Source: Limosilactobacillus pulli (GTDB taxonomy: Bacteria; Bacillota; Bacilli; Lactobacillales; Lactobacillaceae). Taken from it: a stretch of DNA of 64,000 nucleotides. This document shows positions 51,770 through 60,682 of the stretch, piece by piece. Location: contig NZ_CANCWQ010000006.1 of the NCBI RefSeq assembly GCF_947381555.1, positions 18,002 through 82,001 on the forward strand. The letters are read 5' to 3'. Within the stretch, counting starts at the first letter, position 1. Every line of letters starts with the position of its first letter. The notes below the pieces were generated by a model, which searched no databases, was not told the origin of the DNA, and was given only the letters and a program-made list of their open reading frames with translations. The position numbers and the translations under genes are program-made.

Positions 51770-52213
51770 AGCAAGCCTTGACTGCTAGTGGAGCTCGGTT
51801 GGCAGCAAGATAATTAGCAGAATCCTAAATTTCCATCTAAGTATTCTTACAACTCTCCTTAAATTTAAAAATAACGCACCTCAAAAATTAAAACACGACT
51901 GATCCGTCTCCACTACTAAAGTTATGCGACGCATTATTAAAATCAAAGTTCCGACACTTTAATTAAGAAAACTCCTGATTAATTACTGAATTCAAAAACT
52001 CGCTTGGCAGATTTTTGCCAGGCGAGTTTTTTGAGCAGAAATTAGGCGCGGTGATCAAGGATACCGTACACAGCCAAATACGACAGTTGAATGATGAATT
52101 AGGCAATGCAAGGTGGCCAATTTCTAAGTGATACGATATTCTTAAGTCGAGCTTAATTAGGATGGCGCAAAACTTTGTGTAAAGAGCCGCAAAGCCGCTT
52201 ACAAACCTGTTGT
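51770..52213. other. Intergenic region between MetE-like gene and the defence island
   Basis: No gene found. AT-rich with many stops in all frames; holds one good terminator at 51995. It marks the edge between core genes and the minus-strand accessory block. Confidence 0.5.
51995..52032. terminator. Terminator at the island boundary
   Basis: AAACTCGC and TGGCA pair with TGCCA and GCGAGTTT, followed by TTTT; A and T tracts on both sides make it usable from either direction. Confidence 0.75.
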
Positions 52214-54112
52214 TTATTTTCGTTGACGCTGCTCGATGATGATGGCTTTAACCTCATCCAAGTAGTCGTCAGGATATTCAGGAACCAAGAGCTGACCATC
52301 GATAGCATCAAGCATGATCTGTTCTTTTTCTTTGAGCCGCCGATAGACCCTTTCATCAATGAAGCTAGCATGAGCAACATCACCTTTAGTCATGAGGTAA
52401 TAGTATCTGGTATATTGACCATCCGGCAGTCCCAGACGATTGATTCGATCACGCGATTGCAGCATGAAGGTTAGATTGAAATTGTACTCAAAATAAACCG
52501 CGTCATGAACGGTCTGATGCAAAGAAATCGATTCGCCCAGCGTGTTGGGGTTGGTAACCAGCACTTGAACATTGCCATTGCGAAACTGATTGATTAAGCC
52601 TTCGCGTTCTTCTTTGGGTGTCGCGCCATAGATCAGTGTGGTGCGGATGCCGAGTTGATTAAGCGCAGCGGTAATTTTTTCCATTGTGCCAATAAACATT
52701 GCCCAGACCAGGACTTTTTTGCCTTGTTCAGTCAGTTTGCGGATCAGCTTAATGCCCAGGTCAAACTTGGGCGTGGGGATGCTGGCCAAATCGTATTGCC
52801 GATAAGGTTCACCACTGCTGATGTTTTCTTTGCTCAGGCGCTTTTGATGCTGGCTCCATTTGGCTGAATCAGCGTTTAGCAGATTCAAATCGCGATAATT
52901 GAGATTGTACTTCAAGAGTTCAGGATTGGTCGAAGCTTGCAGTAAGCGGACAAACGTTGCCAGAGTACCATTTTCATTGGCATAGATTGCCTCAGCCAGC
53001 TTGGCTTGAGCAAGCGAAGGCGCAACGGCTTGAATAATATCGTCATCTGGCTTAGGCACGTGCAGATCTTCTTTATTAGTCCGCCAGAAAAAAGGAGCCA
53101 GTTTTTGATTCACGATGTCGGCGTCAATCCGTTCAAGGTCATTGACGCTCCAGTTGAAAAATGATTTATATTCATCCGGATACATTAAATGTAAGAAATT
53201 ATAGACGTCGCGAAAACCATTTGGAATCGGCGTCCCCGTTAAGACGTAGCGATAATAGGGAGCCTGACTTAAATGCAGGGCAGCTCGGGCTCTTTGACCA
53301 TTGATCCCCTTGATGCGGTGAACCTCATCGAAAACCAGCATGGTCCTGGAATCCAACAGCTCATTGATGACGCGCAGATTGCCCTTTAACGATTCATAGT
53401 TGATCGTGGTTACATCGGCGCGCGGCCAGGCTCGTTTGATGGCACCTTGATCGTTAATCAGTCGTGGATCACGCAGATTCAGATAGTACAGTTTTCTTTT
53501 GGCGCCAAAAATGGCAGTAAATTCAGTACGCCAAGCCGCAAAAGCGTTTAATGGCGAGACCACCAGCAGCTTATCGACCTGATTGATCGCGGGACTGGAA
53601 AGATAGGCAAACGTGCCATACAACATAGCGGTTTTGCCAGCTCCAGGAACCGAGAAGTTGGCCGCCTTTTTCATCATTGCTAAAAAGAAGCTGGCCCGTT
53701 CCTGTTCAGGTTTTAGCGGCCGCGCGATCTCTTTGTCAACGATCTTTTTGAACGCGTTAAATTCCGGTTGCCAGCGCGAATCACGATTTTTAATGGTTAA
53801 TCCAGCCTCGCTTTGTTCCTTGATGTGATACTGCTTGGCCTGGATATACTGATCAACCTGAGAACTGACGATAACTTCCGGTAGGCCTTTACGCTGAAGA
53901 CGATGATTCAGTTTTTTGATCAAGGCAATAAGACTGACATAGGTTAAGTCAGTTTTGAAGATTCTTTTTTCAGGATCAGCAAAGTAGGGAGCCAGAACCT
54001 GCAGTGCTCGCTTGGCTGGTAGAGTTTCCAAAGTGTTGCTCGGATCATCAATTAATTGAAACTGGCCTTGTTCATTTTTGATAATGATTGGATTAGCGAA
54101 TTTCATTGCCAT
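52214..54112 (-). CDS. SNF2-like DEAD/DEAH helicase, restriction-associated
   Basis: A 632-residue superfamily 2 helicase of the SNF2 type. Motif I is SVPGAGKTAM (about 154-163) rather than the usual GLGKT, motif II FDEVHRIKG (261-269), motif III LTGTPIPNG, and motif VI QSRDRINRLG in the C-terminal RecA domain. The N-terminal 130 residues precede the motor domain and are unassigned. The start overlaps the last 20 bases of the ParB-like gene. ATGs at 54112 and 54106 are both possible; neither has a perfectly placed Shine-Dalgarno. It belongs to the mod-res-ParB unit and is probably a motor or nucleic-acid sensor in defence. Confidence 0.85.
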   Translation of the reverse strand: MAMKFANPIIIKNEQGQFQLIDDPSNTLETLPAKRALQVLAPYFADPEKRIFKTDLTYVSLIALIKKLNHRLQRKGLPEVIVSSQVDQYIQAKQYHIKEQSEAGLTIKNRDSRWQPEFNAFKKIVDKEIARPLKPEQERASFFLAMMKKAANFSVPGAGKTAMLYGTFAYLSSPAINQVDKLLVVSPLNAFAAWRTEFTAIFGAKRKLYYLNLRDPRLINDQGAIKRAWPRADVTTINYESLKGNLRVINELLDSRTMLVFDEVHRIKGINGQRARAALHLSQAPYYRYVLTGTPIPNGFRDVYNFLHLMYPDEYKSFFNWSVNDLERIDADIVNQKLAPFFWRTNKEDLHVPKPDDDIIQAVAPSLAQAKLAEAIYANENGTLATFVRLLQASTNPELLKYNLNYRDLNLLNADSAKWSQHQKRLSKENISSGEPYRQYDLASIPTPKFDLGIKLIRKLTEQGKKVLVWAMFIGTMEKITAALNQLGIRTTLIYGATPKEEREGLINQFRNGNVQVLVTNPNTLGESISLHQTVHDAVYFEYNFNLTFMLQSRDRINRLGLPDGQYTRYYYLMTKGDVAHASFIDERVYRRLKEKEQIMLDAIDGQLLVPEYPDDYLDEVKAIIIEQRQRK

Positions 54113-55385
54113 ATTTATTAAACAGATCCTTACATAAACCAACTAGCTTGCGCATGTAGGCTTGCAGCTGCTTCAACTGCTCATTGCTAATCTCACTATA
54201 GCGCAAGGTGCCAGCCAAACCGCCATTATTGTTCAGATCTTCATAGTATTTAACGGAATCCTTGATGCTCTTGATAAATTTTTCAACCGATTCACCGTTT
54301 TTGGCATCCCGCATGTAGGTATCATAGGTATCGCCGAATTGACTGATGTTGTCATTGGCTTCAGTCAGCTGAGTCATCAAATCAGTGGTGTTGTTGATTG
54401 GCGATTCTTGCAGCGTATCGGCCAGATCTTCGACGGTATCGCTGACCTCATCGTTGAATTCGTTTAGATTAGGCGATTTAACGATATTTTGAGTGAAATC
54501 GCGCATATGAGTCCGCGCTGGCGTACCACTTACCCCAACATGAAGGTCATGCAAAATCAAGCCAAAGTATGAATGCATGGTTTCATTCTTTTGAACCTGC
54601 GAATCGGCATCATCACCGAAATTATTGGTCAGTGATTTTCCCATTTCATAAAATGGTGACCAGATTTGATTTTCTTTGATGAGGTTATAGTTGTTTTCAT
54701 CCGCACCAATAAACTTAAGAAATTCACGCATGTAAACGGCACCTTGATAGTATCGTTCGGCTTCTTTTTTCTTCATATTGGCAACGTTGACATAATCGGC
54801 CAGTGTCATCATGGCATCATCGCCGGTTGTGGTTTGGTAGATGTCAACGGCTAGGTCAACTGGATCATAGTCTTCGCGCTTTTCGACGCCCATCTGAATT
54901 GCCAGCTCGAGTTTCTTGATCTTGGAGCGATCAGTTTGGTTGTCATATGAGAAAGGCAAAATTACGGCTTCAAAGTAGTAGGTTTTACCGGTCGCCTTTT
55001 GCAGGTTGCGCAAGGCAGTGTAGCGTCGGTTGCCATCAACGATCCGACCATCTTCAAGTACATAGCCGCAGATGCGCTGCCCAGATTCTTGGATCGATTT
55101 TTGGGTTCGTTTTAAAGCGGCTGGATTGTTTTGTTCAATCAGTTTGGCTACGAAATCGTTATAGGCTAGATCAACTGTATCGTTGACTGGATTGAGTTCA
55201 TCGTGGTATCCGGCAATTGCCGTTGAGATGCGGCCATTTTTATCGTTATAGTACAGATACTTAAGCGGAATGCGATAGACATCCATATTCTCGGTGCCCA
55301 GATTGTTAAGCCTGGTTGGCAGCTTGATGGTAGCGCCGGTTTTTTCGATTTTGCCGGCTTTTTCTAGATCAATGAGTGACGTCAT
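54093..55385 (-). CDS. ParB/Srx-fold protein, restriction-associated
   Basis: A 430-residue protein with a ParB-like N-terminal domain: residues 20-60 hold PTRLNNLG and VYRIPLKYLYYND, and the diagnostic DGNRRYTALRNLQ is at 117-129. The middle (about 180-300) is helical and resembles no family I know. The C-terminal third is acidic, probably coiled-coil. Such proteins, with DGNRR/DGQHR motifs, occur as NTP-binding or nicking components of DNA-modification systems. ATG 55385 follows AAGGAG. It overlaps res by 17 bases and the helicase gene by about 20, so all are translationally linked. Confidence 0.7.
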   Translation of the reverse strand: MTSLIDLEKAGKIEKTGATIKLPTRLNNLGTENMDVYRIPLKYLYYNDKNGRISTAIAGYHDELNPVNDTVDLAYNDFVAKLIEQNNPAALKRTQKSIQESGQRICGYVLEDGRIVDGNRRYTALRNLQKATGKTYYFEAVILPFSYDNQTDRSKIKKLELAIQMGVEKREDYDPVDLAVDIYQTTTGDDAMMTLADYVNVANMKKKEAERYYQGAVYMREFLKFIGADENNYNLIKENQIWSPFYEMGKSLTNNFGDDADSQVQKNETMHSYFGLILHDLHVGVSGTPARTHMRDFTQNIVKSPNLNEFNDEVSDTVEDLADTLQESPINNTTDLMTQLTEANDNISQFGDTYDTYMRDAKNGESVEKFIKSIKDSVKYYEDLNNNGGLAGTLRYSEISNEQLKQLQAYMRKLVGLCKDLFNKYGNEIR

Positions 55386-58383
55386 CGGTTGAAATCTCCT
55401 TGTTTTCAATTTTTCTGATTAGTTCATGAACCTCATCTTCGCTGGTGGCCATGCGATAATAAACGCCTGATTCGCGGAGCTGGTCAAAGTACTTTTGCTG
55501 AATGACGCGAATCTCCTCATCGCCCAGCCGCATATTCTCAGCCTTAGTCTCGATCACGGCATAAACGGTTTGGCCGTCTGCCTGATCGATCTTGAAAATG
55601 AAGTCGGGGGTTGTGGTTCCGTTGTCAAAGCGCGGAATCTTAATGGCTTTTTTCGGCAGTTTGCCAAAGACGGTAATCTGACTACTGTAGGTACGACGCA
55701 GAATCATCAGCTCGGGATCCGTACTGTCATAGCGCAACGGCGGCCGATCATAAAGATATTTGGGATCGGCGACAGCATCGGCTGAGTAGACGCCCAGCAG
55801 ATCAGCCGGCAGCTCGTCAACGAATTCCTGTTTTTGAGCATCATAGATTGAAGTTGACGCCGAAAACTTTAGGGGAACATAGGAATACTGTGTCCGAATC
55901 CGTTCGTTGAAGTTGCGATTAAACGTCTTGGTTAGGTTGTTGAGCGTTTTTTCATTGATGTAGTTGGAATCGTTGTTTAACTGGTCGCGCATGGCGATGG
56001 TCATTAAGCGATGCAGCAGGGGAACCGGCAGATCCGTCTGCAAAGTGAGCTGTTTAAGAAAATGACCATACTTCATGGTGCGATAGGCAGCGCGGTAATC
56101 CTGCCGCGTTTCTTGCAGTTTGGCGCCTTCTGCATTGGTACTGATGGTTTGATGAATGATCTGCGGCTGATCGAGGACAAAGATTTTTTTATCTGGGTCG
56201 CTGAACACGTTGCGCGCCACGTCTTCGGCCAGTTGATTGATCGAATCATCAAATTTGACCATCTGCCGTTTTGAGAGCTGCTGCCAAAGATCTTTGAGCT
56301 GATTCCAGTTTTCCTTGCGCAGCTTGACCTTGGTGCTGACATGCCGCTTTTTGAGGTTGCGGACACGATCCTTAGCGACTATAGTATGATGCTCGACTTC
56401 AGGGTAAAGCTTTAGGAAGGCTTCATAGCCGGACATGGTCTTGCCGTTTAATGCCACCTTATCTTTAAAGTTGCGATTAAAATCGATGACTCCATGCTGC
56501 CCCAGATTATTGACGATTTCATTAGCGGTTGACTTTGGATCCAGCTTTGGATTGGTCTGCTGCTTGGCCTTGACGATCAGTTCGACCATTTCTTTTGTGA
56601 GTTCGTCATGATTCAGACTGATTGGCGTATCCGTGTTGATCTCGCCAACCAGCTTGGCCGCGAAGTCTTTTTCGTCATAGCCAATCAAAAATGAAAGGCG
56701 GCTGGGCCATTCATCCTGCGTTAGGCGATGGCCGGTTTCATCAACTGGCAGCCGCAAGCCCCGACCAACTTCTTGAATCTTGCTGATGTCAGATCCCGAG
56801 GTGCGCAGCTTGGCAATTACAAAGACATTGGGATTGTCCCAGCCTTCTCGCAGCGTCCACTTGGAGAACAAAAAACGCCGTGTCAGCCAGTTGCCTTGTT
56901 CATCTTTAAAGCTCAGCAGTTTTTCCTTATTTTTCAAAATATCGTCGACTTCGGCTTGAATGTCATCATCAGAACTGTTGCGATCTTCGCTGAAATAGCC
57001 GGCGTAAACGTCTTGATGCTCTGACTGCAAGCTGGCCAGAGTCGCCTGCAAAAAGTCATGATACTGGCGCTCGCGATCATTGAGGGCCAGATCATATTTA
57101 TCAATCAGTTTGACCAGCTTGGCTTTGAGCAGCTTTTCAAAGTGCGAGGCCAGCCAGCCCTTGCTGTTGTTTTCGCCTCGCAGACTGCTGATACTGTCGA
57201 TAAAGAATAATGACAGTGTTTTGATGCGGAGAGCGTTGGCTTCAGATTCGGGGCGCAAAAAGTTCTGCTGTTCAGCCGCGAAATGATATTCCAGGGCCTG
57301 ATTAAGAATCTCATCTTGATATGATTCCGCAAACGTGCTAGGAATCAGTTCCATGTCCTTAGCCAGTGCCAACCCATTGGAAAGCTCACGGTCAGTGCCG
57401 CCTTCATAGGTGATATTGCCGGCAAAACCTGGATCGACGTCTGCCAGATTTTCGCCGATGCCAATCCGATGCTCCTTGCCGTTGCGCGTCAGAATCAGTT
57501 CCTTAGGTTTAGCGGCCTTGACTTGATAACGAGCGCTGGCCTGCTGCTCAGACATGTCCGGATAGTCAACGTCAATGCCCTTAACCAGTCCTTGATTAAA
57601 GCTGTCAATGGCGTTGAGATCATATTGCGGCCGGCCTCGGTAATAATCGATTTTGGTAGTCTTGTTTTTGCCGCGTCCCGTTGTAATTTCAGGAAAGGTG
57701 GCCCCAAACCGATAGATCAGCTGCGGCTTTAGTTCCTCAATGTCGGCATAGAATTTCTTGCCGCGGGGGAAACGGTGCGGCTCATCGATAATTACGATGG
57801 GGCGCGTGGCGGCAATTGCCTTGACGGGGGATGTCTCACCGCCTAGAAGCGTTTGATCATAGTCGTCGCGGTGCATTGATTTGGAGTGCAGCATGCCGGC
57901 GTTGATCAGCAGGACTTGAATCTGGTTGGCGTTTTGCCGCGTGCTTTCGACAAATTCCATCAGCTGGGCCGGAAAGTTGCGCCGCCCCGACTTGGCCTTG
58001 AAGTCGCCAGCATTGATGACGTTTAGCTGTACCTGCGTATTTTCAAAGAACTGGCTGAAGTACTGCTTGGCATAGTCGCTGGTGATAAAGCTTTTGGTTC
58101 CTTCTTTGATGCTGGGGCTGGGTACGGCAATCACAAACTTGAAAAGGCCGTATTTTTGATGCAGCTCGTACATCAAGCGCGTGTAGACAAAGGTTTTCCC
58201 AGTCCCAGTCTCCATTTTGACGTCAATATTGGCTCTTTCCTGATAGCGGTATTTGACCAGTGGATTAGCGTAGATGTAGTTGGCATTGGGATCGTTTGTA
58301 TAGTTATCCATTCCTGGAAAGGCCTGGTCAATGGCTTTCAGTGCCGCGGTTTGGTGAGGTAGGGTTTCAAGTTGAATCTTCAT
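55369..58383 (-). CDS. res: Type III restriction enzyme, Res subunit
   Basis: The ATP-dependent helicase-nuclease subunit of a type III restriction-modification enzyme, 1004 residues. Motif I is KMETGTGKTFVYTRL (58-64 core), motif II VIIDEPHRF (200-203 core), and motif VI lies near IQEVGRGLRLPVDE. The C-terminal PD-(D/E)XK nuclease is visible as TTPDFIF (924 on) and VIETKAENMR (945-947 core). It forms a complex with Mod and cleaves when two unmodified sites are found head to head. The stop of mod and the start of res are 1 base apart. Full length and intact. Confidence 0.95.
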   Translation of the reverse strand: MKIQLETLPHQTAALKAIDQAFPGMDNYTNDPNANYIYANPLVKYRYQERANIDVKMETGTGKTFVYTRLMYELHQKYGLFKFVIAVPSPSIKEGTKSFITSDYAKQYFSQFFENTQVQLNVINAGDFKAKSGRRNFPAQLMEFVESTRQNANQIQVLLINAGMLHSKSMHRDDYDQTLLGGETSPVKAIAATRPIVIIDEPHRFPRGKKFYADIEELKPQLIYRFGATFPEITTGRGKNKTTKIDYYRGRPQYDLNAIDSFNQGLVKGIDVDYPDMSEQQASARYQVKAAKPKELILTRNGKEHRIGIGENLADVDPGFAGNITYEGGTDRELSNGLALAKDMELIPSTFAESYQDEILNQALEYHFAAEQQNFLRPESEANALRIKTLSLFFIDSISSLRGENNSKGWLASHFEKLLKAKLVKLIDKYDLALNDRERQYHDFLQATLASLQSEHQDVYAGYFSEDRNSSDDDIQAEVDDILKNKEKLLSFKDEQGNWLTRRFLFSKWTLREGWDNPNVFVIAKLRTSGSDISKIQEVGRGLRLPVDETGHRLTQDEWPSRLSFLIGYDEKDFAAKLVGEINTDTPISLNHDELTKEMVELIVKAKQQTNPKLDPKSTANEIVNNLGQHGVIDFNRNFKDKVALNGKTMSGYEAFLKLYPEVEHHTIVAKDRVRNLKKRHVSTKVKLRKENWNQLKDLWQQLSKRQMVKFDDSINQLAEDVARNVFSDPDKKIFVLDQPQIIHQTISTNAEGAKLQETRQDYRAAYRTMKYGHFLKQLTLQTDLPVPLLHRLMTIAMRDQLNNDSNYINEKTLNNLTKTFNRNFNERIRTQYSYVPLKFSASTSIYDAQKQEFVDELPADLLGVYSADAVADPKYLYDRPPLRYDSTDPELMILRRTYSSQITVFGKLPKKAIKIPRFDNGTTTPDFIFKIDQADGQTVYAVIETKAENMRLGDEEIRVIQQKYFDQLRESGVYYRMATSEDEVHELIRKIENKEISTDDVTH

Positions 58384-58384
58384 A

Positions 58385-60328
58385 TTAGTACCTCTTGATC
58401 AAGCTGACGTTGCCATCAAGCTGCTTTAAGCCGTTTTCCAGTTCACGGAGATCATTCAGATTAAACGAGTAGCCAAAAATTACGACGGCCTGCAGGTTTA
58501 ATGCATGCGTGCCCAGCAGATTCAACAGTTTTTCGGTACACTTGCTGCTCCAGTCTTCGCGAATTAAGTAGAGGCGATTATTTTCGATCAGATTGCCTTG
58601 ATAGCCGGCTAGATCAATTTTTTGGACGTCAACATCAAACGGATAGCCATCTTTAGCCAGCCACGTTGCCAAAACCGTCTGTTCGCCACTGGCATTGCCG
58701 GCTACGCCTAAAGTCTGACTGGAGAATGAGTCAACGGTATCCAGCACCAATTCATCGGTTTGGGGATTAAATTCTTCAATCCGATCCAGCGTCATGCGGC
58801 TAGGCTTGACAACGCGATAGTGCTTGAAGTTGCCATCGAAATCAGCTGGCAGAGTCAGTTCGTTGTCGGCTTTGATCTTAGCAGCAGCGCGCCGGATGCG
58901 TTCCCGCGAGATCTCGTCAATGGAGTGGAAACCATTCTCAAAAGCAACTCGCCCACCTTTTGTAGGCACCATTTTGCCATCCTTGTTAGTATGGTAGGTT
59001 TTTTCGGGCAGCTGCACCATGATGAACTTACGGTGCCCGCCATCTTCTAAGTTTTGTTGCATTACCGCCTCAGCAGTTGTCGCAGAACCGGCAAAAAAGT
59101 CCATGATCACTGAATCAGAGTGCGAATATAGCTGAATCGCTCTTTGAATCAATTTAACTGGTTTGGGATAGGCAAAGTATTTTTTCCCACCCATCAAATC
59201 TTGCAGTTCTTGAGTGGCTGACTGGCTATGACCGACTTCTTTGTATTTCCAGATAGTCATTGGTGTTACACCGGTTTTGCGGAGTTCTGACCTGAAACGT
59301 TTCATTCGAGGAACCCCATTTCCGTCTTGACCAAACCAAATGCGATTATCTTGGAGTCTCTCGCGAAAAGCTTTTTGCGAGAGCCTCCAGCTGCGTCCAG
59401 CTGGAGGCTCTACAGTTCTTCCAGAAGGAGTAGTAATTGGATATATATTTGCTTGAATTGCTGGGCCAACTGAAAGGTTATCAGATTGCCAAACGCCTCT
59501 GGGATCATTATCCGGATTTTGATATCTATTATCTGTTTCATCCGTGCGACTAATTCCATTTGTCTCGATTACATTTGCATCACGGCCATAAACAAGCATG
59601 TAGTCGTGGCTTACTGAGAAGTTCTTTTTTAGATTGATTGGTGCATAAGCGCGTTCCCAAACGACTTGACCTAAGAAATTACTTTCACCAAAAATTTCAT
59701 CGCAGATTTCTTTTAAGTTGCCATCTTCATTATCATCAATTGAAATAAAGATTACGCCAGTGCGTTTTAACAAGCGTTTGGCAAGTGAAAGCCGTGGGTA
59801 CATAAATGTCAACCAGGCGGAATGACTTGACTTGCCTTGAATACTCTTTAATCGAGCGACTTGATCATCATTCATGCCAAACATTTCTTTAAGCTTGTCA
59901 TCGGGGTATTCAAAACTATCAGGATAAGTAAAATCATCGCTACCAGTGTTATATGGCGGATCAATATAAATAACGTCAATCTTGTTCTGATAGTTGTTTT
60001 GCAGATGACGCAGCACTTCAAGATTATCGCCAGTGAAAAAGAGATTTTGGCTGTTCTTGCCCGCACCGTTATTTTGGTCTTCATCGGGAACGATCACCGT
60101 AGTTGGCATCTCACCTGCTTGACGGCGGGCATAGTCTTTGCCGATAAAGTTCAACTGATAGCCTTCGCTCAGTTCTGAAACGTTCTTTTCTTTTAAAGCT
60201 GCTTGGAATTTTTCCAGATCAAAAGAATTTTCCCGTGTAAAGAATTCGGGCAGCTTTTCTTTGAGTTCAGCCAAAAAGGCAGAGTTGGGCTGAACGGTGG
60301 CATTGAATCGTTGGTTATCGGTTTCCAT
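58385..60328 (-). CDS. mod: Type III DNA methyltransferase, Mod subunit
   Basis: The N6-adenine methyltransferase and target-recognition subunit, 647 residues. Motif order is beta class: DPPYNTGSDDF (DPPY at 123-126) precedes the SAM motif FFAGSATTAEAV (411-422). The target recognition domain lies between, about 230-390, and is visibly more AT-rich than the rest. ATG 60328 has a strong AAGGAGG 7 bases upstream and overlaps the last base of a possible upstream frame (see the repeat leader at 60435-60521). A perfect 14-bp inverted repeat falls inside codons 306-317. Intact. Confidence 0.95.
   Translation of the reverse strand: METDNQRFNATVQPNSAFLAELKEKLPEFFTRENSFDLEKFQAALKEKNVSELSEGYQLNFIGKDYARRQAGEMPTTVIVPDEDQNNGAGKNSQNLFFTGDNLEVLRHLQNNYQNKIDVIYIDPPYNTGSDDFTYPDSFEYPDDKLKEMFGMNDDQVARLKSIQGKSSHSAWLTFMYPRLSLAKRLLKRTGVIFISIDDNEDGNLKEICDEIFGESNFLGQVVWERAYAPINLKKNFSVSHDYMLVYGRDANVIETNGISRTDETDNRYQNPDNDPRGVWQSDNLSVGPAIQANIYPITTPSGRTVEPPAGRSWRLSQKAFRERLQDNRIWFGQDGNGVPRMKRFRSELRKTGVTPMTIWKYKEVGHSQSATQELQDLMGGKKYFAYPKPVKLIQRAIQLYSHSDSVIMDFFAGSATTAEAVMQQNLEDGGHRKFIMVQLPEKTYHTNKDGKMVPTKGGRVAFENGFHSIDEISRERIRRAAAKIKADNELTLPADFDGNFKHYRVVKPSRMTLDRIEEFNPQTDELVLDTVDSFSSQTLGVAGNASGEQTVLATWLAKDGYPFDVDVQKIDLAGYQGNLIENNRLYLIREDWSSKCTEKLLNLLGTHALNLQAVVIFGYSFNLNDLRELENGLKQLDGNVSLIKRY
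59380..59411. repeat. Perfect inverted repeat inside mod
   Basis: AGAGCCTCCAGCTG and CAGCTGGAGGCTCT, 14 bp perfect arms with a CGTC loop, over codons 306-317 of mod at the start of a region of changed base composition. Confidence 0.8.
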
Positions 60329-60434
60329 TATGCCACCTCCTTTGCTACAGCGAAGAAAATGGCATTAAAAAAGAGACTTCCAGCAAAAAAGGCTAGAAAT
60401 CCCTTATAAAATGGCTTGACAAAAAAACGTTGAT

Positions 60435-60521
60435 CTACATAATCAGCGTGAGTTGAGTTGAGTTGAGTTGAGTTGAGTTGAGTTGAGTTGAGTTGAGTTG
60501 AGTTGAGTTGAGTTGAGTCAT
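60435..60521 (-). CDS. Repeat-containing leader ORF upstream of mod (currently out of frame)
   Basis: ATG at 60521 is preceded by AGAGGA at 7-base spacing and leads straight into the pentanucleotide tract, giving Thr-Gln-Leu-Asn-Ser repeats. With 14 copies it ends at TAG after 28 residues. With 15 copies it would end at TGA. With 13 (or 10, 16) the frame continues for about 40 residues, including hydrophobic KGFLAFFAGSLFFNAIFFAV, and stops at a TAA that shares a base with the mod ATG. The tail frame has no other start codon. It looks like a phase-variable leader, now in an off state. Confidence 0.65.
   Translation of the reverse strand: MTQLNSTQLNSTQLNSTQLNSTQLTLIM
60449..60518. repeat. Pentanucleotide tandem repeat, 14 copies
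   Basis: Fourteen perfect copies of TGAGT on the plus strand (ACTCA in the reading direction of mod), 70 bases, no interruption. Unit length is not a multiple of three, so each gain or loss shifts the frame of the ORF that spans it. Confidence 0.97.
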
Positions 60522-60623
60522 ATCTCTGTCCTCTTTTAATATATTTCCAGTATGGATGCGTTGTTTGTAAACGCGTATCATAACTATTTTAACAGTTCTT
60601 GCTGCCTATAAAAGGTCTAAAGC

Positions 60624-60668
60624 CCAAAAAAGAGGTGGCTTCATACAAGGCACTTCTTTTTTGGGCTC
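60624..60668. terminator. Terminator between the unknown operon and the mod leader
   Basis: GCCCAAAAAAGA on the 5' side pairs with TCTTTTTTGGGC, with further pairing inside. It ends the operon stopping at 60683 and isolates the mod transcript. Confidence 0.8.
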
Positions 60669-60682
60669 TGCGATTAACAAAA

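Noticed and set aside
60449..60518. A CRISPR array or an origin iteron block
   Set aside because: The unit is only five bases with no spacers, and no cas or replication initiator gene is nearby; a simple-sequence contingency repeat explains it.
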